Assembly: GCA_964390335.1 (NCBI GenBank)
Contig: CAYMHU010000012.1
Coordinates: forward strand, 1-64,000
Direction of reading: 5' to 3'
DNA length: 64,000 nt
Origin: Granulosicoccus sp964390335
GTDB lineage: Bacteria; Pseudomonadota; Gammaproteobacteria; Granulosicoccales; Granulosicoccaceae
The notes below the pieces were generated by a model. It was given only the letters and a program-made list of their open reading frames with translations. It made no database searches and was not told where the DNA came from. A program made the position numbers and the translations under genes. Below are positions 9,134-17,387 of this stretch, in pieces (positions within the stretch are counted from its first letter, which is position 1; each line of letters starts with the position of its first letter).

Positions 9134-9666
9134 TACTTCTTCTTCGCTTCTTTCATAAGAACGTATTCGTCAACATAACGTACGCCCTTGCCTTTGTATG
9201 GTTCTGGTGGTCGATATCCACGGATGTCTGCTGCAACCTGACCCACCACTTGCTTGTTAGTACCACTAACAACAATTTCGGTTTGACTTGGTGTTTCGAT
9301 CTTGATGCCATCAGGCACCTTGTGAACAACCGGATGCGAAAATCCCAAGGTTAAGTTCACTGACTGCCCCTGAGCCTGAGCGCGATAACCAACACCGCGA
9401 AGTTCAAGCTTCTTCTCAAAACCAGTCGATACACCAACCACCAAATTATTTAGTAACGAACGCATGGTGCCGGCCATCGCAACAGAACCTTTGCTTTCGT
9501 CATTTGGCTTAACACCCAACACACCGTCTTCGAGATTCGGTGACACAGTGTCGTGTACAACCACACTCTCGTTGCCTTTTGGTCCCTTCGCACTAACGGT
9601 TTGACCGCTAATAGTGACGTCAACGCCTTTCGGCACTTGAATGGGTTCTTTTGCTACGCGTGACAT
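9133..9666 (-). CDS. rplF: 50S ribosomal protein L6
   Basis: Large-subunit protein near the factor-binding site. I chose the ATG at 9666, which gives 177 aa and the conserved beginning MSRVAKEPIQVPKG; an ATG 48 bp further upstream would add a tail overlapping rpsH. The C-terminal EPYKGKGVRYVDEYV motif is diagnostic. It overlaps rplR by one base. Confidence 0.97.
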   Translation of the reverse strand: MSRVAKEPIQVPKGVDVTISGQTVSAKGPKGNESVVVHDTVSPNLEDGVLGVKPNDESKGSVAMAGTMRSLLNNLVVGVSTGFEKKLELRGVGYRAQAQGQSVNLTLGFSHPVVHKVPDGIKIETPSQTEIVVSGTNKQVVGQVAADIRGYRPPEPYKGKGVRYVDEYVLMKEAKKK

Positions 9667-9682
9667 TTTCGTCTCGTTCCTC

Positions 9683-10078
9683 TTATTGCACTGTGCACAG
9701 GATTTCGCCGCCATGGCCTTCGGCCCGGGCTTTGGTTCCTGTCATCACGCCTCGAGAAGTGGACACAATTGCCACTCCTAAACCGCCCAGTACATCAGGG
9801 ATGTTATTGCGGTCGGCGTAGCGTCGTAAGCCTGGTCGGCTAACACGCTGAATTTTTTCAATTACCGGCTTACCGTCGAAGTACTTCAACTTAATGGTTA
9901 ACGTTGGCTTACCTTCAACATCGGCCGTTGAATGTGCTTCAACGTAACCTTCCTGCACCAACACTTCGGCAACCGAAGACTTTACTTTTGACGCAGGCAT
10001 ACTGACTTCAACTTTCTGCGCTTGCTGACCGTTACGAATGCGGGTCAACATATCTGCAATGGGATCTGACATGCTCAT
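9683..10078 (-). CDS. rpsH: 30S ribosomal protein S8
   Basis: Primary 16S rRNA-binding protein. In E. coli it represses the spc operon by binding near the rplE start. I chose ATG at 10078 (131 aa, MSMSDPIADMLTRIRNG) because it matches the E. coli start; a longer frame would overlap rpsN. The C-terminal RVSRPGLRRYA and STSRGVMTG blocks are present. Confidence 0.97.
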   Translation of the reverse strand: MSMSDPIADMLTRIRNGQQAQKVEVSMPASKVKSSVAEVLVQEGYVEAHSTADVEGKPTLTIKLKYFDGKPVIEKIQRVSRPGLRRYADRNNIPDVLGGLGVAIVSTSRGVMTGTKARAEGHGGEILCTVQ

Positions 10079-10091
10079 AATATTGTCTCTC

Positions 10092-10397
10092 TTACCAGCT
10101 GGCCTTAACCAGACCAGGAACATCACCGCGCATAGCAGCTTCCCGAAGTTTGTTACGGCTTAAACCAAACTTACGGTAGTAACCGTGTGGTCGTCCGGTG
10201 ATTCGGCAACGATTACGTTGACGCGACGAAGATGAATCGCGAGGCAGTTTGGCTAGTGCCGTTACTGCCAACATTTTTTCTTCGTACGATACTTCTTCAG
10301 AAATAATCGTTGCTTTTAGCGCCTTACGCTTTGCCGCGTGTTGGCGAACCAGCTTAGTGCGCTTTGCTTCGCGCGCAATCATTGATTTCTTAGCCAC
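10092..10397 (-). CDS. rpsN: 30S ribosomal protein S14
   Basis: Head protein of the small subunit. It is the 101-aa, zinc-free (C-) form: the CxxC pairs of the short form are absent, and NRCRITGRPHGYYRKFGLSR is the conserved core. The start codon is GTG, followed by the typical AKKSMIARE. It lies between rplE and rpsH. Confidence 0.97.
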   Translation of the reverse strand: MAKKSMIAREAKRTKLVRQHAAKRKALKATIISEEVSYEEKMLAVTALAKLPRDSSSSRQRNRCRITGRPHGYYRKFGLSRNKLREAAMRGDVPGLVKASW

Positions 10398-10413
10398 TTA
10401 GTACTCGCTCGCT

Positions 10414-10953
10414 CTATGTTCGGAATGGGAAGTTGAATTTCTTCAACAATGACAAGGCTTCAGCATCCGTTTTAGCGGATGTAGTGACAGTGATGTCCAT
10501 GCCACGAATTGCGTCGATCTTGTCGTAATCGATTTCCGGAAAAATAATTTGTTCTTTAACACCCAGGCTGTAGTTGCCTCGACCATCAAATGATTTAGGG
10601 CTGATGCCACGAAAATCTCGAATTCGTGGAATGGATATAGCCACCAAACGGTCAAGGAATTCATACATACGTGCACGACGTAGCGTTACCTTTAGACCAA
10701 TTGGGTATCCATCACGAATTTTGAAACCCGCAATCGATTTTCTGGCAACCGTCACTACCGGCTTCTGGCCGCTGATAGCCGTCATGTCAGCAATCGCATT
10801 TTCCAGTACTTTTTTATCACCTACTGCTTCGCCAAGACCAATATTTAGAGTGATCTTTTCGATGCGTGGCGCCTGCATAACGCTGCCATAAGAGAATTCT
10901 TCCATTAATGCTGGAACAATTTTCTCTTTATATTCTGTTGCTAGTCTTGTCAT
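10414..10953 (-). CDS. rplE: 50S ribosomal protein L5
   Basis: 5S rRNA-binding protein that contacts P-site tRNA. It is 179 aa, as in E. coli. The PRIEKITLNIGLGEA start of the core and the DFRGISPKSFDGRGNYSLG segment are diagnostic. ATG start. In E. coli the S8 repressor site overlaps the start of this gene. Confidence 0.98.
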   Translation of the reverse strand: MTRLATEYKEKIVPALMEEFSYGSVMQAPRIEKITLNIGLGEAVGDKKVLENAIADMTAISGQKPVVTVARKSIAGFKIRDGYPIGLKVTLRRARMYEFLDRLVAISIPRIRDFRGISPKSFDGRGNYSLGVKEQIIFPEIDYDKIDAIRGMDITVTTSAKTDAEALSLLKKFNFPFRT

Positions 10954-10966
10954 GGTCTGTAACCGT

Positions 10967-11278
10967 CTAATCTACTGCGGAGTCGTCAGCGTTAAAAAAA
11001 CGCTCTTTCTTGCCGTCGCTGCTAACGCGCACGCCAATTCGACCACCCTTCTTCGTTTTAGGATTGAATAGCATGACATTCGAAATATGAATGGATGCTT
11101 CCTGCTCCTGAATGCCACCTGGGTCGCCCGCTTGAGGGTTTCCCTTGGTGTGCTTCTTCACCATGTTGACGCCGTCGACAATGAGTCGATCGTCCATCAC
11201 TTTGGCTACTTTTCCACGTCGGCCTTTATCTCTGCCGGTGATTACGATGACATCGTCACCTGATTTAATCAGTTTCAT
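10967..11278 (-). CDS. rplX: 50S ribosomal protein L24
   Basis: Assembly-initiating large-subunit protein with a KOW motif (DDVIVITGRDKGRRGKVAKV, residues about 8-27). It is 103 aa. It lies 10 bp after rplN and 13 bp before rplE in the spc operon. Confidence 0.97.
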   Translation of the reverse strand: MKLIKSGDDVIVITGRDKGRRGKVAKVMDDRLIVDGVNMVKKHTKGNPQAGDPGGIQEQEASIHISNVMLFNPKTKKGGRIGVRVSSDGKKERFFNADDSAVD

Positions 11279-11288
11279 TTGTTTCGAC

Positions 11289-11657
11289 CTACAGTACTTC
11301 TGGTGCCAGTGACACGATCTTCATGAACTTTTCAGTTCGTAACTCGCGAGTCACAGGGCCAAAAATACGTGTACCAATTGGCTCTAATTTTGCGTTGAGA
11401 ATAACCGCAGCATTTTGATCGAAACGGATGGCAGAACCATCGGCTCGACGAATACCTTTACGGGTACGCACAACAACGGCGTTATAGACTTCACCCTTTT
11501 TGACACGACCACGGGGTATGGCGTCTTTAACACTGATTTTTATCACATCGCCTACGCGTGCATAACGGCGGTGCGAACCACCCAGTACTTTTATACACTG
11601 GACGCGTCTGGCACCACTGTTATCAGCGACATTCAGCACGGTCTGCATTTGAATCAT
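11289..11657 (-). CDS. rplN: 50S ribosomal protein L14
   Basis: Large-subunit protein that forms an intersubunit bridge. It is 122 aa, begins MIQMQTVLNVADNSGARRVQ and carries the conserved TRKGIRRADGSAIRFDQNAAVI block. It is the first gene of the classical spc operon and follows rpsQ by 39 bp, the largest gap in this part of the cluster. Confidence 0.98.
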   Translation of the reverse strand: MIQMQTVLNVADNSGARRVQCIKVLGGSHRRYARVGDVIKISVKDAIPRGRVKKGEVYNAVVVRTRKGIRRADGSAIRFDQNAAVILNAKLEPIGTRIFGPVTRELRTEKFMKIVSLAPEVL

Positions 11658-11696
11658 CGGAACGCTACTCTAATATTTTTCTAATTTAACCGGCGA

Positions 11697-11963
11697 TTAC
11701 TCGCTTGCGGCTTCCAGTACCTTGTCCAAAGTCCAAGACTTAGTCTTGGAAATGGGCCGGCACTCTTTAATCTGAACGACATCACCGATGTTCAGTACGT
11801 TCTCTGCATCATGTACGTGGTATTTCTTGCTTTTACGTACGTACTTGCCATAGACAGGATGCTTTACTTTGCGCTCAACCAATACAGTGGCTGATTGCAT
11901 CATCTTGTTACTCAACACTCGGCCAATTTCCGTGCGCTGCAGCTTGTTATTCTCTGCACTCAT
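11697..11963 (-). CDS. rpsQ: 30S ribosomal protein S17
   Basis: Primary 16S rRNA-binding protein with an OB fold. It is 88 aa. The segments RKVKHPVYGKYVRKSKKYHVHD and GDVVQIKECRPISKTKSW are diagnostic. It is the last gene of the classical S10 operon and starts 2 bp after rpmC ends. Confidence 0.97.
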   Translation of the reverse strand: MSAENNKLQRTEIGRVLSNKMMQSATVLVERKVKHPVYGKYVRKSKKYHVHDAENVLNIGDVVQIKECRPISKTKSWTLDKVLEAASE

Positions 11964-11965
11964 AC

Positions 11966-12166
11966 CTATGCACCCGCCGAATTTTTCTGATTAATGATGG
12001 TTTTAATTCTCGCGATCTCGCGACGCACACGCTTATGGTTGTGCGGCTTTACGTCCTGACCTGAACCTTGTTGCATGCGCAGGTTGAACTGTTCACGGAA
12101 AAGCGCTGACAACTCTTTATTGAGTTCATCAACGGATTTGTTTCTTAATTCTGCTGCCGCCGTCAT
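11966..12166 (-). CDS. rpmC: 50S ribosomal protein L29
   Basis: Small two-helix protein at the tunnel exit, near the docking site for trigger factor and SRP. It is 66 aa, with ELRNKSVDELNKEL at the start and the basic VRREIARIKTIINQK helix. It overlaps rplP by one base. Confidence 0.96.
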   Translation of the reverse strand: MTAAAELRNKSVDELNKELSALFREQFNLRMQQGSGQDVKPHNHKRVRREIARIKTIINQKNSAGA

Positions 12167-12579
12167 TACGCCAAAGTCCTTACTACAAACGTGGTAGAGA
12201 TGGGTAGCTTGGCCGCAGCCAATGCAAACGCCTCACGTGCAATATCTTCGGAAACGCCCTCCATCTCATAGAGCATTTTGCCTGGTTGAATTTTGGCTAC
12301 CCAATATTCAACGTTACCCTTACCTTTACCCATTCGAACTTCGATAGGCTTTTTAGTAACAGGTGTATCCGGGAAAACTCGAATCCAGATTTTTCCACCA
12401 CGCTTGATGTGGCGAGTCATCGCACGTCGAGCAGATTCAATCTGCCGAGCAGTCAGACGACCACGAGCATTCGCTTTCAGGCCGTATTCGCCAAAGCTGA
12501 CCTTGTTACCGTTTAGCGCAAGACCACGATTGCGGCCTTTGTGCTGTTTTCGAAATTTTGTACGTTTCGGTTGAAGCAT
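12166..12579 (-). CDS. rplP: 50S ribosomal protein L16
   Basis: Large-subunit protein near the A-site tRNA and peptidyl-transferase centre. It is 137 aa, begins MLQPKRTKFRKQHKGRN and has the conserved RRAMTRHIKRGGKIWIRVFP region and the GKGKGNVEYWVA motif. ATG start, 18 bp after rpsC. Confidence 0.98.
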   Translation of the reverse strand: MLQPKRTKFRKQHKGRNRGLALNGNKVSFGEYGLKANARGRLTARQIESARRAMTRHIKRGGKIWIRVFPDTPVTKKPIEVRMGKGKGNVEYWVAKIQPGKMLYEMEGVSEDIAREAFALAAAKLPISTTFVVRTLA

Positions 12580-12597
12580 GACTTTGTCGCTCTTCTC

Positions 12598-13281
12598 TTA
12601 CTTCGTTGTTGTTGCAGCGGCGCTGTTCGCACGCTTTTCGTCAAGATCGAACACTTCACCGTGACAAATCCAAACTTTGATACCAATAACACCGTAAGTG
12701 GTGTTTGCTTCAGCTGTACCGTAATCGATGTCGGCGCGTAATGTGTGTAGTGGTACACGGCCATCGTGGTACCACTCACGACGCGCGATCTCCGCACCGT
12801 TTAAACGACCCGATACAGAAATCTTCACGCCTTGCGCACCCAGACGCATGGTGTTGGTTAATACACGCTTCATTGCACGTCGGAACATGACGCGACGCTC
12901 AAGTTGCTGAGCAACACTTTCTGCTACCAACTGCGCATCAATTTCAGGTTTACGTATTTCCGCAACGTTGATTTTGACGTTGTTAATGTTCATGCCAAGC
13001 TTCGGTGCTAGCACCCGACGCATGCGTTCAATATCTTCGCCCTTCTTACCGATAACAATACCGGGGCGCGCAGAATGAATAGTGATGACCACAGACTTAG
13101 CCGGGCGATCAATCTGAATGCGGCTAACTGATGCGTGAGCAAGTTCCTTTTTCAGGTACTCACGAGCCATGATGTCGTCGTTCAGATAATTTGCGTAATC
13201 TTCACTGCCCGCATACCAGGTTGAGTTCCAATCTTGCGAAATACCAAGACGAATACCAATTGGATGTACTTTTTGACCCAT
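12598..13281 (-). CDS. rpsC: 30S ribosomal protein S3
   Basis: Small-subunit protein at the mRNA entry pore with helicase-related function. It is 227 aa. A KH domain with the GxxG loop (IVIGKKGEDIERMR) lies around residues 80-95, and the C-terminal domain includes the REWYHDGRVPLHTLRADIDY block. ATG start, 13 bp after rplV. Confidence 0.98.
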   Translation of the reverse strand: MGQKVHPIGIRLGISQDWNSTWYAGSEDYANYLNDDIMAREYLKKELAHASVSRIQIDRPAKSVVITIHSARPGIVIGKKGEDIERMRRVLAPKLGMNINNVKINVAEIRKPEIDAQLVAESVAQQLERRVMFRRAMKRVLTNTMRLGAQGVKISVSGRLNGAEIARREWYHDGRVPLHTLRADIDYGTAEANTTYGVIGIKVWICHGEVFDLDEKRANSAAATTTK

Positions 13282-13294
13282 TCTTATTCTGCTC

Positions 13295-13627
13295 CTAGCG
13301 GTCCGACACGGTCACAGTAATGTGACTGGTGCGCTTGAGGATTCGATTCGCGCTGCCTTTGGCTCGTGCGCGTAATCGTTTCATGATCGGACCTTCGTTC
13401 ACCTGAACGGCGGCAATTTTCAGTTCGTCTATGTCAGCGCCTTCGTTGTGCTCTGCATTTGCAATGGCACTGTCAACCAGCTTTTTCATGATGGCGCCAG
13501 CTTTCTTCTCGCTAAACGTCAGCACTTCAAGTGCTTTTTCAACAGGTAGGCCGCGAATTTGATCGGCTACCAACCGTACTTTCTGCGCCGAGATGCGCGC
13601 GTGCTTTAACGTGGATTCGACTTGCAT
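13295..13627 (-). CDS. rplV: 50S ribosomal protein L22
   Basis: Large-subunit protein whose beta-hairpin lines the peptide exit tunnel. It is 110 aa, as in E. coli. The hairpin GPIMKRLRARAKGSANRILKR is intact, without the changes known to give macrolide resistance. It lies 2 bp after rpsS. Confidence 0.97.
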   Translation of the reverse strand: MQVESTLKHARISAQKVRLVADQIRGLPVEKALEVLTFSEKKAGAIMKKLVDSAIANAEHNEGADIDELKIAAVQVNEGPIMKRLRARAKGSANRILKRTSHITVTVSDR

Positions 13628-13629
13628 AA

Positions 13630-13902
13630 CTATCTCGCTTTCTTGTCGGCCACGTGGCCTTTGTAAGTACGAGTGGCAGAAAACTCACCGAGCTTATGGC
13701 CAACCATGTTTTCAGATACCAACACCGGTACGTGTTGACGACCGTTATGCACAGCGATGGTTAAACCAACCATATCCGGCAATATCATTGAGCGACGTGA
13801 CCAGGTTTTGATTGGTCGTTTGCTATTCGTGGCTTTTGCTTCTTCCACTTTCTTAACCAAGTGGTGATCAACAAAGGGGCCTTTTCTTAATGAACGTGGC
13901 AC
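13630..13902 (-). CDS. rpsS: 30S ribosomal protein S19
   Basis: Head protein of the small subunit near the A site. It is 90 aa. The start codon is GTG followed by PRSLRKGPFVDHHL, the conserved S19 start; the MVGHKLGEFSATRTYKGH block is diagnostic. Confidence 0.97.
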   Translation of the reverse strand: MPRSLRKGPFVDHHLVKKVEEAKATNSKRPIKTWSRRSMILPDMVGLTIAVHNGRQHVPVLVSENMVGHKLGEFSATRTYKGHVADKKAR

Positions 13903-13911
13903 GGCTTATTC

Positions 13912-14739
13912 CTATTTCTTGTTTCGACGACGCACGATCATGTTATCGGTGCGTTTGTTCGAACGAGTTTTGTAACCTTTGGTTGGTGTACCCCAAGGAC
14001 TAACCGGATGGCGACCACCCGAAGTACGCCCTTCACCACCACCATGCGGATGATCAACCGGGTTCATAGCAACACCACGAACCGTTGGACGAACACCACG
14101 CCAGCGCTTAGCACCTGCTTTACCCAGCTTACGAAGTGCATGCTCTGCATTACCCACTTCACCCACTGTTGCACGGCAATCCGCTTGCACTCGGCGCATT
14201 TCGCCAGAGCGTAAGCGTACAGTTGCGTACAGGCCTTCACGTGCGACCAACTGCACGGCAGCCCCGGCAGTACGAGCCAGTTGCGCACCCGCGCCAGGCT
14301 TTAATTCAATGCAATGCACAGTGGTACCAACTGGAATGTTGTTCAGAGGTAAGCAATTACCTGCTTTGATGGGCGCCTCGCGGCCAGACATCAACGAATC
14401 GCCGGCTTTAATACCCTTAGGCGCGATAACGTAACGACGCTCACCGTCTGCATACTTTAGTAATGCGATGTGTGCAGTACGATTTGGATCGTACTCGAGA
14501 CGCTCTACTGTTGCGCCAATACCGTCTTTATCGCGTTTGAAATCGATAACGCGGTAACGACGTTTGTGCCCACCACCAATATGACGCTGAGTGATGCGAC
14601 CCTTGTTATTTCGACCACCGGACTTATGCAAGCTTTCAACTAGTGGCTCGTATGGGCCTTCTTTCGAAAGCTCTTTATTAACAACACGAACCTGGAAACG
14701 ACGACCAGGTGAAGTTGGATTGGATTTGACTAGTGCCAT
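13912..14739 (-). CDS. rplB: 50S ribosomal protein L2
   Basis: Large-subunit protein essential for subunit association and for the peptidyl-transferase centre. It is 275 aa. The C-terminal MNPVDHPHGGGEGR motif contains the histidine implicated in peptidyl transfer. ATG start, 4 bp after rplW. Confidence 0.98.
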   Translation of the reverse strand: MALVKSNPTSPGRRFQVRVVNKELSKEGPYEPLVESLHKSGGRNNKGRITQRHIGGGHKRRYRVIDFKRDKDGIGATVERLEYDPNRTAHIALLKYADGERRYVIAPKGIKAGDSLMSGREAPIKAGNCLPLNNIPVGTTVHCIELKPGAGAQLARTAGAAVQLVAREGLYATVRLRSGEMRRVQADCRATVGEVGNAEHALRKLGKAGAKRWRGVRPTVRGVAMNPVDHPHGGGEGRTSGGRHPVSPWGTPTKGYKTRSNKRTDNMIVRRRNKK

Positions 14740-14743
14740 CGTC

Positions 14744-15043
14744 TTACCCCTCGATACTCATGAAATCAAGGTCCTGGCCTTCAGCCAACCTGACAATTGC
14801 TTTACGCCAATCGGAACGCTTGCCCATGCTCGCGCCGAAACGTTTGGTTTTACCTTTCACGTTGACGATTTGCACGCTTTTAACATTCACGTTAAACAGG
14901 TTCTCTACCGCTTTACGCACTTCTAGTTTTGTTGCATCAGTTGCAACTCGAAACGCGTGACGGCCCTGCATTTCTGCAGCAGTCGCTGTTTTCTCTGACA
15001 CATGTGGTGCCAGTAAAATTTGATATAAACGCTGGTCGTTCAT
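14744..15043 (-). CDS. rplW: 50S ribosomal protein L23
   Basis: Tunnel-exit protein that docks trigger factor and SRP. It is 99 aa, with the APHVSEKTA segment at the N-terminus and the NVKGKTKRFGASMGKRSDWRKA rRNA-binding block. It overlaps rplD by 4 bp, suggesting translational coupling. Confidence 0.97.
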   Translation of the reverse strand: MNDQRLYQILLAPHVSEKTATAAEMQGRHAFRVATDATKLEVRKAVENLFNVNVKSVQIVNVKGKTKRFGASMGKRSDWRKAIVRLAEGQDLDFMSIEG

Positions 15044-15642
15044 GCTAGACGCTCCTCCAACTGCTTAAGCGCTGCAGCTGTTGTCACAATGTGCGGGTAG
15101 CGAACCAGACTCACTGGATCAACACCATCAACATCGAGCACTTGAATATTAGGGATGTTGCGAGCAGATAAATAAACTGCTTCGCTGACATCGTCCAGCA
15201 ATAACAGCGCTTTGCTCACACCGAGATCATTCAATGTGGCTTGCATGGCTTTGGTCTTTGGCTCTGTGACATTAAGCGAATCAACAACGACCAAACGCCC
15301 GTCTGTGGCGGCTTGCGATAAGATGGAACGCAGCGCAGCGCGGTACATTTTCTTATTCACTTTTTGAGAATAGTCACGCTTCTTAGCAGCGAATGTCACA
15401 CCACCGCCAGTCCAGATAGGACTACGAGACGTACCGGCGCGAGCACGACCAGTGCCTTTTTGACGCCATGGCTTTGCACCGCCACCACGAACTTCTGATC
15501 GGGTTTTCTGAGCCGCGTTTCCAGAACGTCCACCAGCCAGATAAGCGGTAACGATCTGATGAACAAGGCCTTCATTATAAGTGGCACCGAACACCGCATC
15601 GGAAACCGATACTGTGCCACCACTATGTGTTTTAAGATCCAT
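15040..15642 (-). CDS. rplD: 50S ribosomal protein L4
   Basis: Large-subunit protein that lines the tunnel. In E. coli it is also the autogenous regulator of the S10 operon, acting on both transcription and translation through the leader. It is 200 aa. The extended loop RSEVRGGGAKPWRQKGTGRARAG is conserved. It is the second gene after the structured leader described upstream of rplC, so L4 is the natural candidate to control that leader. Confidence 0.98.
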   Translation of the reverse strand: MDLKTHSGGTVSVSDAVFGATYNEGLVHQIVTAYLAGGRSGNAAQKTRSEVRGGGAKPWRQKGTGRARAGTSRSPIWTGGGVTFAAKKRDYSQKVNKKMYRAALRSILSQAATDGRLVVVDSLNVTEPKTKAMQATLNDLGVSKALLLLDDVSEAVYLSARNIPNIQVLDVDGVDPVSLVRYPHIVTTAAALKQLEERLA

Positions 15643-15647
15643 CGGAA

Positions 15648-16307
15648 TCAGCTCTTACTTTTTTTGGTTTTCACTGCGGGCTTAATGATGACGTCGCCGC
15701 CTTCAGGCCCCGGAACTGCACCCTTTACCAGGATGACTTCTTTTTCTTCATCGATACGAACTACGGTCAGGTTTTGCATGGTGCGTTGCTTGGCACCCAT
15801 GTGACCGGCCATTTTCTTACCTTTGAATACGCGGCCAGGCGTTTGGTTCTGACCGATAGAGCCGGGCGCGCGGTGAGACAATGAGTTACCGTGCGTGGCA
15901 TCTTGCATCTGGAAATTATGGCGCTTAACACCACCTTGAAAACCTTTACCAATACTGGTGCCCGTTACATCCACTTTCTGACCAGCCTCGAACAACGTTA
16001 AACCGACCTGTCCGCCCACAGACATATCTTCTTCATTGAATTCAACACCTTCAAGTCGGAATTCCCAAAGGCCGCGACCGGCTTCAACACCTGCTTTGGC
16101 AAAGTGGCCAATCTGAGCTTTACTGAGACTGCTGGGCTTTTTCGCACCTGTAGTAACCTGAATAGCTTCATAGCCATCCGTTTCTGCGGTTTTACGCGCG
16201 GTAATGCGATTGGGTAGCACATGGATTACGGTCACAGGCTGCGAAATGCCCGCGTCGTCGAATATGCGTGTCATGCCAAGTTTCTGGCCAAGAACACCAA
16301 GTGTCAT
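15648..16307 (-). CDS. rplC: 50S ribosomal protein L3
   Basis: Assembly-initiating large-subunit protein that reaches the peptidyl-transferase centre. I chose ATG at 16307 (219 aa, MTLGVLGQKLGMTRIF) because GGAG lies 7 bases upstream; a frame extending to 16406 would translate the leader. The GSIGQNQTPGRVFKG motif, which includes the glutamine methylated in E. coli L3, is present. Unlike the usual arrangement, rpsJ does not directly precede it. It has its own promoter and leader. Confidence 0.97.
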   Translation of the reverse strand: MTLGVLGQKLGMTRIFDDAGISQPVTVIHVLPNRITARKTAETDGYEAIQVTTGAKKPSSLSKAQIGHFAKAGVEAGRGLWEFRLEGVEFNEEDMSVGGQVGLTLFEAGQKVDVTGTSIGKGFQGGVKRHNFQMQDATHGNSLSHRAPGSIGQNQTPGRVFKGKKMAGHMGAKQRTMQNLTVVRIDEEKEVILVKGAVPGPEGGDVIIKPAVKTKKSKS

Positions 16308-16621
16308 TTTTATCTCCGCCATTACACCCGAGGAGTTGCACCTCGAGCCAGCTGTATGGGACCAATAATTTCCTGACTCCGTTGCGAGTCCGGTTTTTCT
16401 GGTCAACGTTCAAAAACTCGATGGATACGGCCCAGGGACTGTCATTGCCTTACCGCCAATGACCTCACACGAATGCCTCCCAGGGGCTAATTCCATCAAG
16501 CACAAAAACCGGCGATTCGCAGCAGAGCATTGCTCTTGGCGACGAACCCCGGTTTTTATAGGAATTCTTTTGTTTCTATGCACGCACCTGTCGAAACCGA
16601 CTCGGTGCGAGGTAGCCCACA
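16308..16621 (-). promoter_or_regulatory. structured 5' leader of the rplC operon
   Basis: About 310 bases separate the predicted promoter from rplC. In transcription order the minus-strand RNA would form a long hairpin (16504-16557, outer AAAAACCGG/CCGGTTTTT stem), a 7-bp hairpin (16441-16463), and short hairpins at 16375-16390 and 16329-16345, the last just before the rplC ribosome-binding site. The first ends in a T-run and could act as an attenuator. The position before rplC-rplD suggests L4 autoregulation as in the E. coli S10 leader. I cannot prove L4 binding from sequence. Confidence 0.6.
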
Positions 16622-16630
16622 AGTATAACA
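16622..16630 (-). promoter_or_regulatory. candidate extended -10 promoter of the rplC operon
   Basis: The minus strand reads TGTTATACT, an extended -10 box. No good -35 box lies at 17-base spacing. It is the best promoter match upstream of the structured leader. Confidence 0.5.
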
Positions 16631-16817
16631 AGTGAATTTAACAATTACTAGCGCTTGCGAATGAATTTTTCTGTGCTAAAGCAATTTATTTTCTGCCGAT
16701 ACGTTATTCAGGCATGAATAATAGTACTTATGCTTCATTGGAATAACTGAGGGTGTAATCTGCGATGATCAATATCATCTAGACTCAACAAACACCCGAC
16801 TAGCTAGGAGGCGCTGC

Positions 16818-17330
16818 ATGAAAAACGTTCGACGAATAAAAACCCTATTTCCTGTTTGTTTGGCCCTTGCGCTTAGCGCGTGTGCTGGTACCGTCAACCG
16901 GACGCCCACCGCTGAAACGGCCGATACGCAGGGCGTTTATAATGGCATTTGGCAAGTTCAGGTATCCAAACACGGCGGACGCCAGGAAATCGGAAGCTGG
17001 ATTTTGAGCTGCGGTGACATGTCTAATCAATTTAATGTTCAGGTCCTGGATGGCGTCATCACGTTCAGCGACGAAAATGTTGGCGAAACTTACTATGTCG
17101 CCAAGAACGGGGATTTCAAAGCCACAATTCCCATTGCGTCTAAAGCAAGGGAATCCGCACAATCCGACTTAACCATGGCCAATGGCAACGTTAGAATTAT
17201 CCTGCAAGGTAATTTAGGTAAGGGCGTCGGCCGTGTCACTCACGGGATTGCTGAATTTGGCTTTGACGGCTGTAAGGCTAAAACAAAACTGAAACGTTTG
17301 GGTGATGCAGTTAAACCCGTGGGCGCATGA
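16818..17330 (+). CDS. small predicted lipoprotein of unknown function
   Basis: A 170-aa protein with a lipoprotein signal peptide: basic start, hydrophobic stretch and the lipobox LSAC with Cys22. The residue after the cysteine is Ala, which favours the outer membrane. The rest (about 40-165) looks like one small beta-rich domain with two cysteines (CGDMSNQ and DGCKAK). I recognise no family. A strong ribosome-binding site, AGGAGG at 6-base spacing, precedes the ATG. It is the only plus-strand gene within the 37-kb minus-strand ribosomal block and splits rpsJ from rplC. A GC-rich terminator follows it. Confidence 0.85.
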   Translation: MKNVRRIKTLFPVCLALALSACAGTVNRTPTAETADTQGVYNGIWQVQVSKHGGRQEIGSWILSCGDMSNQFNVQVLDGVITFSDENVGETYYVAKNGDFKATIPIASKARESAQSDLTMANGNVRIILQGNLGKGVGRVTHGIAEFGFDGCKAKTKLKRLGDAVKPVGA

Positions 17331-17333
17331 CAT

Positions 17334-17363
17334 AAAAAAGCCCGCTTTTGCGGGCTTTTTTTT
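17334..17363. terminator. bidirectional terminator between the lipoprotein gene and rpsJ
   Basis: The inverted repeat AAAAGCCCGC/GCGGGCTTTT with a TTTT loop has A and T tracts on both sides. It can therefore end the plus-strand lipoprotein transcript and the minus-strand rpsL-rpsJ transcript. It is only about 25 bp from the rpsJ stop codon. Confidence 0.9.
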
Positions 17364-17387
17364 CTAAGAAAATGCTGAGAAAACTGA

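Noticed and set aside
16308..16406. N-terminal extension of L3 by 33 residues
   Set aside because: It would translate the structured leader, has no match to L3, and the ATG at 16307 has a better ribosome-binding site and the conserved L3 start.
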